Part shown: in pieces, positions 55,400-64,000 of the stretch
Layout: each line of letters starts with the position of its first letter
Numbering within the stretch: position 1 is the first letter of the stretch
DNA from: Salirhabdus euzebyi
GTDB taxonomy: Bacteria; Bacillota; Bacilli; Bacillales; Alkalibacillaceae
Reading direction: 5' to 3'
NCBI RefSeq assembly: GCF_014207435.1
Contig: NZ_JACHGH010000014.1
Location: 1 to 64,000 of the forward strand
DNA: 64,000 bases
Notes under the pieces: generated by a model
Told to the model about the DNA's origin: nothing
The model's database searches: none
Seen by the model: the letters and a program-made list of their open reading frames with translations, nothing else
Translations under genes and position numbers: made by a program

Positions 55400-57025
55400 A
55401 TGCGAATACAACCTGTTTCATTAGAAGGATTAAGTGGTCTAATAAAAGACTACCGTCAAATAGATGATCGTGCCATGCAATTTTTTGATTATAATCCTTT
55501 TGTTCAAAATGGTTTTTATCAACGTTTAGACGAGTTGACGAATAAAACATACGAAAGAAAAAAACTTACGGATGTTTTGTTAGAAAGCAATAAAGGTTGG
55601 GGTGCTCCAGCTGCAACTATAGACAATATTAATAGGTTAAAGCAACCAAATAGTGTTGTAGTAGTAGGAGGTCAGCAAGCAGGATTGCTTACTGGTCCAA
55701 TATATTCCATTCACAAACTAATAAGCATTATTAAGCTCGCAAAAGAGCAGGAAGAAAAACTTGGTGTCCCTGTAGTTCCATTATTTTGGGTTGCAGGTGA
55801 AGATCATGATTTTGAGGAAATCAATCATATATCTTTGCCGATAGCTCCACATATGAAAAAATATAAAATTTTACAACGCCAAACAAAGAAAGAATCTGTT
55901 TCTCATATGGAACTCGATCAGGAAGAAGCGGTAAAATGGCTTGAAAATATTTTTCGTAATTTAGAAGAAACTTCGTGGACGAAACCCCTTTTAACCAAGT
56001 TGACATCGTTAATCGAGCAAAGTAAAACGTTTGTGGACTTTTTTTCTCGAGTTGTTTTTACTCTGTTTGAACAAGAAGGAATTGTTTTGTTGGATTCTGG
56101 TGATCCAAAAGTACGTGAACTGGAAAGTGAATTTTTTGTCGAAATGATTCATAAAAGACCGGAGATAGCAGAAGGCGTTCGAAGTGCATTGAATAAGGTT
56201 AGCAGCCTTGGCTATTCTGTTGCGTTAGATGCTGAAGTAAATGATGGCCATCTATTTTATCACCTAAACGGAGAAAGAATTCTACTACATGTCGATGAGG
56301 GTGGCTCTTGGGTTGGTAAAAATGAAGAATGTAAATTTACAGAGGAAGAGTTAATAAGAGTGGCGAAAGAACAGCCTTCCCTTTTAAGCAATAATGTTGT
56401 AACACGTCCACTAATGCAGGAAAAGCTATTACCAGTTTTAGCATTTATTGGTGGACCAGGTGAAATAGCATACTGGTCTGTATTAAAGCCAGCCTTTGAG
56501 GTGTTAAACGTAAAGATGCCTCCAGTTGTCCCTCGTCTCTCCTATACGATAGTTGAACCGAAGACGGAGAAAGTACTTAGACAGTTAGCGGTTAGGATAG
56601 AGCATGTCATCCAAAATGGTAGTGCTGTGGATAAGCTGTCCTGGTTGAAAGGAAGAACGACTCCACCAGTGGAAGAATTAAGTGATCAAGTGAAGCTAAC
56701 GATTGAAAAAGCACATAAACCATTAAGGGATATTGCGAAAGGACTACAAGCTGATTTAGGCCAGATGGCAGAAAAAAACTTGCTTAATATCTTAAATGAG
56801 CTTGATTACTTAGAACAAAGAATTTCTTATACGATTAAGGAAAAGAATTTTCAAACAATTCAAAAGTTTGATTGGATAGAAGCAACTCTTAAACCAGATG
56901 GTGGCTTACAGGAGCGAATGTGGAACGTCGTTTATTGGTTGAATTTATATGGTGAAAACTGGTTAAAAGAGCTTATTGTACAAGAAATAGACTGGGAAGC
57001 GGACCACTTTTGTGTTTATATATAA
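55400..57025 (+). CDS. bshC: Bacillithiol synthase BshC
   Basis: Adds cysteine to glucosaminyl-malate in the last step of bacillithiol synthesis. A 541-residue protein with VVVGGQQAGLLTGPIYSIHKLISII (nucleotide-binding-like region, about 92-116), VPLFWVAGEDHDFEE and LAFIGGPGEIAYWSVLKPAFE, all hallmarks of the family. A C-terminal coiled coil follows (about 420-505). GGAG precedes the ATG. Position before mraZ is typical. Confidence 0.95.
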   Translation: MRIQPVSLEGLSGLIKDYRQIDDRAMQFFDYNPFVQNGFYQRLDELTNKTYERKKLTDVLLESNKGWGAPAATIDNINRLKQPNSVVVVGGQQAGLLTGPIYSIHKLISIIKLAKEQEEKLGVPVVPLFWVAGEDHDFEEINHISLPIAPHMKKYKILQRQTKKESVSHMELDQEEAVKWLENIFRNLEETSWTKPLLTKLTSLIEQSKTFVDFFSRVVFTLFEQEGIVLLDSGDPKVRELESEFFVEMIHKRPEIAEGVRSALNKVSSLGYSVALDAEVNDGHLFYHLNGERILLHVDEGGSWVGKNEECKFTEEELIRVAKEQPSLLSNNVVTRPLMQEKLLPVLAFIGGPGEIAYWSVLKPAFEVLNVKMPPVVPRLSYTIVEPKTEKVLRQLAVRIEHVIQNGSAVDKLSWLKGRTTPPVEELSDQVKLTIEKAHKPLRDIAKGLQADLGQMAEKNLLNILNELDYLEQRISYTIKEKNFQTIQKFDWIEATLKPDGGLQERMWNVVYWLNLYGENWLKELIVQEIDWEADHFCVYI

Positions 57026-57106
57026 TACTTAACCACTTTCCTCCACTTTTATAGAAAATATGTTTAAACCCTTGATATAAAAAGGATTTCTATTTAGTCA
57101 AAAAGG

Positions 57107-57137
57107 AAGATCTACCTAATTCAGGTAGGTCTTTTTT
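57107..57137 (+). terminator. Terminator after bshC
   Basis: Stem AAGATCTACCT with AGGTAGGTCTT (one mismatch), followed by T residues, separating bshC from the mra cluster. Confidence 0.85.
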
Positions 57138-57165
57138 ATTATTCCCAAAAATATGAAATTTTTGG

Positions 57166-57190
57166 TGGTGGAAAGTGGGGGATTGTGGTA
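57166..57190 (+). promoter_or_regulatory. MraZ operator, three TGGNN repeats
   Basis: TGGTG (57166-57170), TGGGG (57176-57180) and TGGTA (57186-57190) are exactly 10 bases apart, on the same face of the helix. MraZ is known to bind such direct repeats (TGGGN with five-base gaps) upstream of its own operon. They lie about 31-55 bases before the mraZ ATG, next to a TATATT-like -10 (57194-57199). Confidence 0.8.
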
Positions 57191-57220
57191 CACTATATTC
57201 AGAAAGTGGGGGCGATGTTC

Positions 57221-57652
57221 ATGTTCATGGGGGAATTTCAACATAATATAGACACAAAAGGCAGAATTATCGTACCTGCCAAGTTCCGAGAAGGACTAGG
57301 TAATGAATTTGTCATTACACGTGGTCTTGATAAGTGTTTATTTGCTTACCCCATGAGCGAATGGCGCCATTTAGAAGAAAAACTAAAGAAACTTCCCCTT
57401 ACAAAAAAAGATGCCCGATCTTTTACACGGTTTTTCTTTTCTGGTGCTGTTGAATGTGAAGTGGACAAACAGGGTAGAATAAACATCCCATCGCCCCTCA
57501 GAAAATATGCTGAACTCGACAAGGAATGCGTCGTGATCGGTGTATCAAATAGAATTGAATTATGGTCTCAAGAGAAATGGGATGTTTACTTTGAAGAATC
57601 TGAGGAATCTTTTGCCGAAGTTGCAGAGAACATGATGGATTTTGACATTTAA
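57221..57652 (+). CDS. mraZ: Transcriptional regulator MraZ
   Basis: AbrB-like DNA-binding protein that represses its own division and cell-wall operon. Two DXXXR repeats: DTKGR (about 11-15) and DKQGR (about 85-89), each in a swapped-hairpin barrel. The 143 residues equal B. subtilis MraZ. The ATG at 57221 was chosen because the family starts MFMGEF and GGGGG lies 8 bases upstream; earlier in-frame codons overlap the promoter. Confidence 0.96.
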   Translation: MFMGEFQHNIDTKGRIIVPAKFREGLGNEFVITRGLDKCLFAYPMSEWRHLEEKLKKLPLTKKDARSFTRFFFSGAVECEVDKQGRINIPSPLRKYAELDKECVVIGVSNRIELWSQEKWDVYFEESEESFAEVAENMMDFDI

Positions 57653-57678
57653 CAAAACGGTAAAAGCAGGTGAAAACA

Positions 57679-58656
57679 ATGTTTGAACATTATAGTGTAT
57701 TAAAAAATGAATCAGTTGAGGGATTAAATATTAAACCTAATGGTACATACGTAGATTGCACGTTAGGAGGCGGAGGACACTCCGAACTAATTGCAAGCTC
57801 GCTTAATAGTGAAGGTAAATTAGTTGCATTCGACCAAGATACGCAGGCACTAGAATTTGCGATGAAAAGACTTCATGAATACAAAGATAGGTGTTTGTTT
57901 GTTCATGCGAATTTCCAACAACTAAAAGAAAAACTTTTTGAAAACGGAATACATGAAGTAGATGGTATTTTGTTTGATTTAGGTGTTTCATCCCCACAGC
58001 TAGATCAATCAGAACGAGGATTTAGCTATCAGCATGATGCGCCGTTGGATATGCGCATGAACCAATCACAAGCCTTATCAGCATTTGAAGTGGTTAATGA
58101 ATGGGCATACGAAGATTTAGTGAGAATTTTTTTCCAATATGGGGAAGAAAAATTTTCGAAGCAAGTGGCAAGAAAGATTGAACAACGAAGAGAAGAACAA
58201 CCGATTCAAACAACAGCGGAATTAGTTGATATTATCAAGGATGCTATTCCTGCATTTGCGAGACGAACAGGTGGGCATCCTGCAAAAAGGATATTCCAAG
58301 CTGTACGAATTGCTGTTAATAATGAGCTTAATGTTTTCGAGGACGCATTACACCAAGCAGCTGAGGTTGTTGCTATCGGTGGACGTATTTCCGTGATAAC
58401 CTTTCATTCCCTTGAAGATCGTACGTGTAAAAAGGCAATGAAAAAATGGAGCACACCACCACCTGTACCAAGAAATATTCCAGTAATGCCAGATGTAATT
58501 AAACCACCTTTTAAAATGATAACGAAAAAACCAATATTACCTAATGAACATGAGGTAACAGAAAACCGTCGTTCCAGATCTGCAAAACTAAGAATTGTTG
58601 AAAAAATCAAACCATGGGAAGAGCAATTCCGTTATACTGAGAGGAGTAATAAATAA
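57679..58656 (+). CDS. rsmH: 16S rRNA (cytosine1402-N4)-methyltransferase
   Basis: SAM methyltransferase acting on 16S rRNA C1402 at the P site. [16 protein letters not shown]-binding [37 protein letters not shown] and the C-terminal ITFHSLEDR mark RsmH. The ATG at 57679 follows AGGTGA; a GTG three codons upstream is within that site. The stop overlaps the ftsL start. Confidence 0.96.
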   Translation: MFEHYSVLKNESVEGLNIKPNGTYVDCTLGGGGHSELIASSLNSEGKLVAFDQDTQALEFAMKRLHEYKDRCLFVHANFQQLKEKLFENGIHEVDGILFDLGVSSPQLDQSERGFSYQHDAPLDMRMNQSQALSAFEVVNEWAYEDLVRIFFQYGEEKFSKQVARKIEQRREEQPIQTTAELVDIIKDAIPAFARRTGGHPAKRIFQAVRIAVNNELNVFEDALHQAAEVVAIGGRISVITFHSLEDRTCKKAMKKWSTPPPVPRNIPVMPDVIKPPFKMITKKPILPNEHEVTENRRSRSAKLRIVEKIKPWEEQFRYTERSNK

Positions 58657-59021
58657 TGGCTTCCGTTTATGCAAAAAAACTCGAACAATACCAACCACAA
58701 GAGCAACGACAAACAAAAGTACAAGTAAAAGTACATAAAAACCCTTGGATTTCAAAAGGGGAAAAACTTGTTTATTCTTTATTTGCAATGTTGACTGTTA
58801 CTGCTTCCATTTTTATTATTTCTTATTCTTCCACTCTAGATTTAGTTAATCGAGACATTCAAAAAATGGAAACAGATATGGAACAACAACACTTGCAAAA
58901 TGATACGTTACGTTCTGAGGTGAAGGATTTAAGTAAACCAAGCAGAATTTTGGAAATTGCAAAGGCTAATGGTTTAGACATTAAGAACACAACGGTTGAA
59001 CAGGCTGATATTGTACGCTAA
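58656..59021 (+). CDS. ftsL: Cell division protein FtsL
   Basis: Bitopic divisome protein: a basic cytoplasmic tail (about 1-38), one membrane helix (about 39-60) and an extracellular leucine-zipper coiled coil (about 63-110). It acts with DivIC and PbpB at the septum. It begins in the rsmH stop codon (TAATG), so translation is coupled. Low sequence conservation is usual; identification rests on topology and place. Confidence 0.92.
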   Translation: MASVYAKKLEQYQPQEQRQTKVQVKVHKNPWISKGEKLVYSLFAMLTVTASIFIISYSSTLDLVNRDIQKMETDMEQQHLQNDTLRSEVKDLSKPSRILEIAKANGLDIKNTTVEQADIVR

Positions 59022-59036
59022 AGGTGGCGCATGAAG

Positions 59037-61277
59037 ATGAGAAAACTTAAAGCGACAAATATAACTACCATTCTATTAATGGTAGTTTTTACAGGTTTAT
59101 TTTTACTTTTATTTGGGCGTTTGTTATACATCCAAGCAGCTGGAGAAGTAGAAGGAGTAAATCTTCTTAATTGGGCTGATGAACAACGGACGAATTCCTA
59201 CAGTTTAGCAGCAGAACGGGGAAAGATTTTAGATCGAACAGGTATGGTTCTAGCTGATAATAAACCAGCCTACAATATGTATGCCATTTTAAATGAAGAA
59301 TACTCTCAAAATTCTGAGGAGCCGCTGCATGTCGATGATCCAACGACCACTGCAAACAAGCTGGCTCCTCTATTAAATATGGACGAAACGAAAATGTTAC
59401 AAATTTTAAATGATGGTATTAGGGCGGAGAAATTTCAGGTTGAGTTTGTACCGTATGGTCAAAATTTAAATGAACAGACGAAGCAAGAAATAGAGGCTCT
59501 TTCGTTACCGGGTATTTATTTCTCAAAGGTTTCCGAACGTTACTATCCAAATGGTCAATTTGCTTCCCATTTAATTGGTTTTGCTCAAAAAACAGATGAA
59601 GGTAATTTTGAAGGTGCTATGGGAATAGAAAAATACCAGGAGGAGTTCTTGTCGGGAGAGCCGGGATATATATCCTTTCAACGGGATAATTACGCAGTAA
59701 AACTATTAAATCCTGAAGAAGTGGTGAAAAAACCAATACATGGTAATGATATTTATTTAACAATTGATCAAAAAGTGCAAACATTTTTAGAAGATGCGAT
59801 GTCTCAAGTCCATGAACAGTATGAGCCTGAGCGAATTATGGCAGTAGTGATGAACCCGAAAACAGGGGAAATACTAGGAATGAGTAGTAGACCAAGTTTT
59901 GATCCAAACATTAGAGCAAATATAGAGAACTGGTACAACGACATTATTTCTTATCCCTTTGAACCGGGATCAACAATGAAAATGTTTACGATTGCTGCAG
60001 CTATTGATGCTGGTGTTTATAATGGAAGTGAAACCTATCAGTCTGGAAAATTTACATTTTTAGAAGATGTTAGACCTATTTATGACCATAAGAAAGAGGG
60101 ATGGGGCCCAATCACTTATGATGAAGGGTTCCAAAGATCTTCAAACGTTGCTGTTTCTAAACTTGTTTGGGAAAAGCTTGGAACAGAAGCATTTTTAGAA
60201 TATTTGAACCGTTTTGATTTTGATACGAAAACAGGTATCGATGTCGCAGGAGAAATAGAGGGTCACATTTTATTTGATTGGCCTTCAGAAAAGCTTGCCT
60301 CCACTTTCGGACAAGGTACTACTGTTACACCGATTCAATTAATGAAAGCTGCGTCAGCCATTGCAAATGAAGGAAAAATGATTAAGCCTTATGTCATTTC
60401 TAAAGTAATAGACTCTCAATCAGGGGATATTTTACAGGAAAGTAAGCCTGAAATTGTAGGAGAACCAATTAGTGCAGAAACAGCAAATCAAGTAATGGAT
60501 TTGTTGGAGACAGTTGTGACATCTGAAGTTGGTACAGGAAAAGTTTACGGTTTAGAAAATTATTCTGTTGCAGGTAAGACAGGTACTGCTCAAATACCGG
60601 ATCCAGAAACGGGAGGCTTTTTATCCGGAAAAGAGAATTATATTTTCTCCTTCCTTGGTATGGCACCAAAAGAGGATCCTGAATTAATGATGTATGTTGC
60701 TGTAAAAAGACCGAAACTAGCAGACACAGAAATAGGAAACGAACCGGTATCCTATATATTTAAAACTGTAATGGAAAATAGCCTACATTATTTAAATATT
60801 AAACCGGATTTAGAAAAAAACGATTTTGATGTTCAACCTTATGTGTTACCAGACTATACAGGTCAATCCATCGAATCAGTTCAACAAGAATTGGTTAGTA
60901 AACAAGCAAATGTAAAAGTAGTTGGTAGTGGAGATACAGTGAAGTCTATACTCCCTTCAGCTGGAGCTGAAATAATTCCGGGAAGTAACACCATTCTTTT
61001 AACGGATGGTGATGTGCTTATGCCTGATTTAACCAACTGGTCTCTACGCCAAGTTTTACAGTTAGGAACGTTACTCAACATAAAGGTAGATTATATTGGG
61101 ACTGGTTATGTTGTAAAACAAAGCATTCCTGTAGGGACGAAAATGAATGGAAATCAGTATTTAAGTATAGCTCTCGAACCACCTAACACAGTGCTACCTG
61201 CTGAAACAGAAGACACTGTGGAGACTAACGAAGATTTAGAAGATGAAGAAGTAAATAACTCTACAACCACCGAGTAA
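59037..61277 (+). CDS. pbpB: Penicillin-binding protein 2B, septal transpeptidase
   Basis: Class B penicillin-binding protein of the divisome. One membrane helix (about 10-32), a PBP dimerisation domain (about 55-220), and a transpeptidase domain with Ser312-Thr-Met-Lys315, the SSN motif (RSSNVAVS) and KTG (GKTGTAQ). Two PASTA domains follow (about 592-720), then an acidic tail. The ATG at 59037 has AAGGTGG 9 bases ahead; the ATG at 59031 is too close. Works with FtsW, also encoded in this window. Confidence 0.96.
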   Translation: MRKLKATNITTILLMVVFTGLFLLLFGRLLYIQAAGEVEGVNLLNWADEQRTNSYSLAAERGKILDRTGMVLADNKPAYNMYAILNEEYSQNSEEPLHVDDPTTTANKLAPLLNMDETKMLQILNDGIRAEKFQVEFVPYGQNLNEQTKQEIEALSLPGIYFSKVSERYYPNGQFASHLIGFAQKTDEGNFEGAMGIEKYQEEFLSGEPGYISFQRDNYAVKLLNPEEVVKKPIHGNDIYLTIDQKVQTFLEDAMSQVHEQYEPERIMAVVMNPKTGEILGMSSRPSFDPNIRANIENWYNDIISYPFEPGSTMKMFTIAAAIDAGVYNGSETYQSGKFTFLEDVRPIYDHKKEGWGPITYDEGFQRSSNVAVSKLVWEKLGTEAFLEYLNRFDFDTKTGIDVAGEIEGHILFDWPSEKLASTFGQGTTVTPIQLMKAASAIANEGKMIKPYVISKVIDSQSGDILQESKPEIVGEPISAETANQVMDLLETVVTSEVGTGKVYGLENYSVAGKTGTAQIPDPETGGFLSGKENYIFSFLGMAPKEDPELMMYVAVKRPKLADTEIGNEPVSYIFKTVMENSLHYLNIKPDLEKNDFDVQPYVLPDYTGQSIESVQQELVSKQANVKVVGSGDTVKSILPSAGAEIIPGSNTILLTDGDVLMPDLTNWSLRQVLQLGTLLNIKVDYIGTGYVVKQSIPVGTKMNGNQYLSIALEPPNTVLPAETEDTVETNEDLEDEEVNNSTTTE

Positions 61278-61293
61278 ACCTAATAAGACAGTG

Positions 61294-61322
61294 TTCTAAT
61301 TTTGTTTTTCGCTACATATAGT
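61294..61322 (+). promoter_or_regulatory. Candidate sigma-E promoter of spoVD
   Basis: CATATAGT (61315-61322) matches the sigma-E -10 consensus CATACANT at 7 of 8 positions. Fourteen bases upstream, TTCTAAT (61294-61300) is an AT-rich but imperfect -35. spoVD is sigma-E dependent in B. subtilis. Confidence 0.4.
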
Positions 61323-61361
61323 GTGATACAAGCTTACCTTGTACAAAAGGATGATGATCAA

Positions 61362-63305
61362 ATGAAGCGAGTATCTCAAGTAACAGTGCGAAAACGATTA
61401 GTCACTGTCTTTCTGTTTGCGTTAGTCTTTTTTATAATAATGAGTTTTCGATTGGGTTATGTTCAGTTTGTAATCGGTGATATGTTAATGGACAAAGCGG
61501 AAGAATTGTGGAGTCGTGATATTCCATTAAAACCTGATAGGGGAGAAATTTTGGATCGAAATGGAAACGTTTTGGTTGAAAATGTGTCTGCCCCATCTGT
61601 TGCTATTGTACCAAGACAAATTAAAAACCCTCAAGACACTGCAGAGAAGCTATCGGAAATACTTAATATGTCCGTAAAAGATGCTTACGATGTATTAACG
61701 ATGACTGCTTCTGTCCACATCATACACCCGGAAGGAAGAAAATTAACAGAAGAACAAGCGATAAAAATCCAAGAATTAAATTTAGAAGGTGTATACATAG
61801 CGGAAGATTCAAAGCGTTTTTATCCTCATGACGAAATGTTAGCTCATGTGTTAGGGTTTACAGGAATAGACAACCAAGGTTTAGCTGGTATTGAGCTGTC
61901 TTATGATGACAAATTAAATGGTGAGAAAGGGTCACTATCTTTCTTCTCAGATGCCAAAGGCCATAAGATGAACGATATGGCAGACCTATATACTCCTCCA
62001 AAGGATGGGTTAAATCTAAAGCTAACAATCGATGAGCGTGTACAAACGATTATTGAAAGAGAGTTGGATTTGGCAGAAGCAAAATATAACCCAGATGGAG
62101 CAATTGGAATTGCTATGGATCCAAACACAGGTGAAATACTAGCAATGTCTAGTAGACCAAATTTTCATCCAGCTGAATTTCAAAATGTACCTGCAGAGGT
62201 TTATAACCGAAATTTACCTGTATGGAGCACATATGAACCAGGGTCTACGTTTAAAATAATTACCTTAGCTGCTTCCTTAGAGGAAAAGCTAATCGATTTA
62301 GAAGAAGATGAGTTTAATGATACAGGTTCCATTGAAGTTGGTGGAGCTCACTTACATTGCTGGAAAAGTGGGGGACATGGCCATCAAACCTATTTGGAAG
62401 TAGTACAAAACTCTTGCAACCCAGGTTTCGTGACAATGGGAGAAAAACTAGGTAAAGAAAAACTATTTACGTATATTAAAAATTTCGGTTTTGGACAAAA
62501 AACCGGAATTGATCTGTCAGGAGAAGGTAAAGGAATTTTATTTAAAGAAGAAAATGTTGGATCTGTTGAGCTTGCAACCACGGCATTCGGGCAAGGGGTT
62601 TCTGTAACACCAATTCAACAGGTCACAGCAGTATCTGCCGCTATTAACGGAGGGTATTTATACCAACCATATGTGGCAAAGGAATGGATAGATCCTATTA
62701 CGGGAAAAGTAGTGGAAGAAACGAAGCCTATTATGAAAAAGAGAGTAATATCTCAAGAGACATCAGAACAAATCCGTTATGCACTTGAGAGTGTTGTGGC
62801 CCAAGGAACTGGTGGGAAAGCATTTGTGGATGGGTATCGAGTTGGTGGTAAAACTGGTACTGCCCAAAAGGTTGGAGCTGATGGAAACTATATGAGTAAC
62901 AATCATATCGTATCTTTCATCGGTTTTGCCCCCGCTGATGATCCGAAGATCGTTGTTTATCTAGCAATCGATAACCCTAAAAATACAGTACAGTTTGGTG
63001 GAGTGGTAGCTGCACCGATCGTAGGCACCATCATGGAAGATAGTCTACGTGCTTTAGGTGTTGAAGAACGGGAAAATGGTTTCGAGAAAGAGTATAATTG
63101 GCCTGAAAAGCCGAGAGTGGAAGTGCCAGATTTAATTGGTCTTACAAAGAAAGACCTACAAAAATATTTAACAAACCTTTCTATTGAGGCAGAAGGAGAA
63201 GGGGAGTATATTATTCAACAAGCTCCTAAGGCAGGAGAAACAGTTGAACAAGGCTCTACCATTAGAATATTCTTAAGCGACGATAACTCCAAGAGCAGGG
63301 AATAA
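61362..63305 (+). CDS. spoVD: Sporulation penicillin-binding protein SpoVD
   Basis: Class B transpeptidase that builds the spore cortex with SpoVE. One membrane helix (about 13-34), a PBP dimer domain (about 50-210) and a transpeptidase domain with Ser295-Thr-Phe-Lys298 (EPGSTFK), SCN (NSCNPGF) and KTG (GGKTGTAQ), then one PASTA domain (about 585-640). The 647 residues are close to B. subtilis SpoVD (about 645). The ATG at 61362 gives the family start MKRVSQVTVRKRL; the preceding 20 codons would be non-homologous. Confidence 0.95.
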   Translation: MKRVSQVTVRKRLVTVFLFALVFFIIMSFRLGYVQFVIGDMLMDKAEELWSRDIPLKPDRGEILDRNGNVLVENVSAPSVAIVPRQIKNPQDTAEKLSEILNMSVKDAYDVLTMTASVHIIHPEGRKLTEEQAIKIQELNLEGVYIAEDSKRFYPHDEMLAHVLGFTGIDNQGLAGIELSYDDKLNGEKGSLSFFSDAKGHKMNDMADLYTPPKDGLNLKLTIDERVQTIIERELDLAEAKYNPDGAIGIAMDPNTGEILAMSSRPNFHPAEFQNVPAEVYNRNLPVWSTYEPGSTFKIITLAASLEEKLIDLEEDEFNDTGSIEVGGAHLHCWKSGGHGHQTYLEVVQNSCNPGFVTMGEKLGKEKLFTYIKNFGFGQKTGIDLSGEGKGILFKEENVGSVELATTAFGQGVSVTPIQQVTAVSAAINGGYLYQPYVAKEWIDPITGKVVEETKPIMKKRVISQETSEQIRYALESVVAQGTGGKAFVDGYRVGGKTGTAQKVGADGNYMSNNHIVSFIGFAPADDPKIVVYLAIDNPKNTVQFGGVVAAPIVGTIMEDSLRALGVEERENGFEKEYNWPEKPRVEVPDLIGLTKKDLQKYLTNLSIEAEGEGEYIIQQAPKAGETVEQGSTIRIFLSDDNSKSRE

Positions 63306-63363
63306 AAAACGGATACAGTAGCTAGATAATCTAAGACTTTAATAAAGAAACTTTTATAAGGAT

Positions 63364-63570
63364 TGTTGTTTTTGATCGCTGTTGATAGAAAATGATACTT
63401 AACTTTTACAGGAATTGCTCTTTGAAGCAGCTGGGTGCTAAACGGCCGATCCGGCAGAATACTTCGCGCACCTCAGCGCAAGCCCGTGGAAAGCGTAGTA
63501 TATTTCCGTAGCGGTAGGAATTACACATATTAAGTTACTTCGCAGTTTAAGTATATTGCGAACAACACAA
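63364..63570. repeat. Interspersed inverted-repeat element, short form (copy 3)
   Basis: The left arm 63384-63475 matches the left arm of the 49-kb copy almost base for base. The right arm 63482-63550 matches its right arm. The two arms are imperfect reverse complements of each other (GCAGAATACTTCGC against GCGTAGTATATTTCC), so a transcript would fold into a long hairpin. It lies between spoVD and murE. The surrounding 63306-63807 holds nothing else but the murE promoter region. Confidence 0.85.
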
Positions 63571-63763
63571 CCTTTTAGAAAACACCTTTAATCAATAGGG
63601 CTTTTTCTTCATCCCCTCCTGAATGTAGCAAAGTTAAACGGGGTATTAACGTCCTTGAGCTCTACAGACTCCATCAACAGAATTTTCTCTTCGTCTAGAA
63701 GTGGTTGTCTTACGGACGATTCTCTAAGAAAAAAAGTTTATCGTCTCGACGCCTTAAATTTGC

Positions 63764-63769
63764 TATAAT
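63764..63769 (+). promoter_or_regulatory. Possible -10 box of murE
   Basis: A perfect TATAAT lies 38 bases upstream of the murE ATG, downstream of the repeat. No good -35 is present at 16-18 bases. It suggests murE can be transcribed independently of pbpB-spoVD. Confidence 0.4.
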
Positions 63770-63807
63770 AAAAAACGAATGTTTTTAGTGAGGCAGGAGA
63801 TTACTTG

Positions 63808-64000
63808 ATGAAATTAATAGATCTTATATCAGTGTTACATTTTTATAAGTGTGATCAAGAATTAAATCATATAGAGGTATCAGGAATTGAAATGGATTCT
63901 CGCCAAGTTAAAAAAGGAGACGTGTTTGTTTGTATTACGGGATATACAGTAGATGGACACGATTTTGCTGAGCAAGTTGCAGAGAAGGGGGCTTGTGCTG
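63808..64000 (+). CDS. murE: UDP-MurNAc-tripeptide synthetase, 5' part
   Basis: The first 64 residues of MurE, cut by the window end. Cytoplasmic ligase adding the third residue (meso-diaminopimelate expected in Bacillaceae, not checkable here) to the peptidoglycan precursor. VSGIEMDSRQVKKGDVFVCI and GHDFAEQVAEKGA match the Mur ligase N-terminal domain, where SRQV binds the UDP part. AGGAGA lies 8 bases ahead of the ATG. Place after spoVD is as in B. subtilis. Confidence 0.95.
   Translation, partial: MKLIDLISVLHFYKCDQELNHIEVSGIEMDSRQVKKGDVFVCITGYTVDGHDFAEQVAEKGACA

Overview
The window is low-GC DNA from a spore-forming, aerobic member of the Bacillaceae. The gene content and order closely follow the Bacillus subtilis ykyA-pdh-yla-cta-ylb-mra chromosomal segment, and the proteins have the feel of the Oceanobacillus/Virgibacillus/Lentibacillus side of the family. 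The genus call is an inference from memory of families, not a search. No rRNA, tRNA, CRISPR array, complete insertion sequence or prophage is visible, and every recognised gene looks intact except murE, which runs off the right edge.

Layout. 1-6.9 kb: peptide deformylase, the YkyA lipoprotein and the pyruvate dehydrogenase operon pdhABCD. 6.9-11.9 kb: an accessory island not present at this place in B. subtilis, holding a membrane-anchored beta-lactamase-like serine hydrolase, a NarL-type two-component system, a small membrane protein, a lipoprotein polysaccharide deacetylase and an orphan VbhA-like antitoxin. 11.9-14.2 kb: a DUF1885 gene, an SR1-type dual-function RNA encoding the 36-residue SR1P peptide (with CcpN-like and CcpA-like operators), and speA. 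14.6-23.3 kb: nitronate monooxygenase, yktA, yktB, suhB and the yla cluster (ylaF, ylaH, ylaI, ylaJ, phoH, glutaminase, ylaN), with typA missing from its usual place. 23.5-36.5 kb: ftsW, pyruvate carboxylase and the haem A and cytochrome caa3 oxidase genes ctaA / ctaBCDEFG, then a DUF420 gene. 36.5-54 kb: the ylb cluster with rsmD, coaD, ylbJ, ylbK, ylbL, tmcAL, ylbN-rpmF, an enoyl-CoA hydratase-like gene, gerR and ylbP. 54-64 kb: panE, a DUF3397 gene, bshC and the division and cell-wall cluster mraZ-rsmH-ftsL-pbpB-spoVD-murE.

The genes mostly serve central carbon metabolism (PDH, pyruvate carboxylase, SR1/SR1P), respiration (haem A synthesis and caa3 oxidase), sporulation (YlaJ, YlbJ, GerR, SpoVD) and cell division. 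The less ordinary parts are: the SR1 locus with its complete regulatory layout; a two-component system whose likely operators (a 12-bp palindrome, two copies) sit in front of the membrane hydrolase rather than an ABC transporter; a family of GC-rich imperfect inverted-repeat elements (three copies, at the left edge, near 49.2 kb and near 63.45 kb); a structured stretch between rpmF and its terminator; and three MraZ-type repeats at exact 10-bp spacing before mraZ. Start codons were chosen by Shine-Dalgarno spacing and family N-termini, so several differ from the longest open frame.
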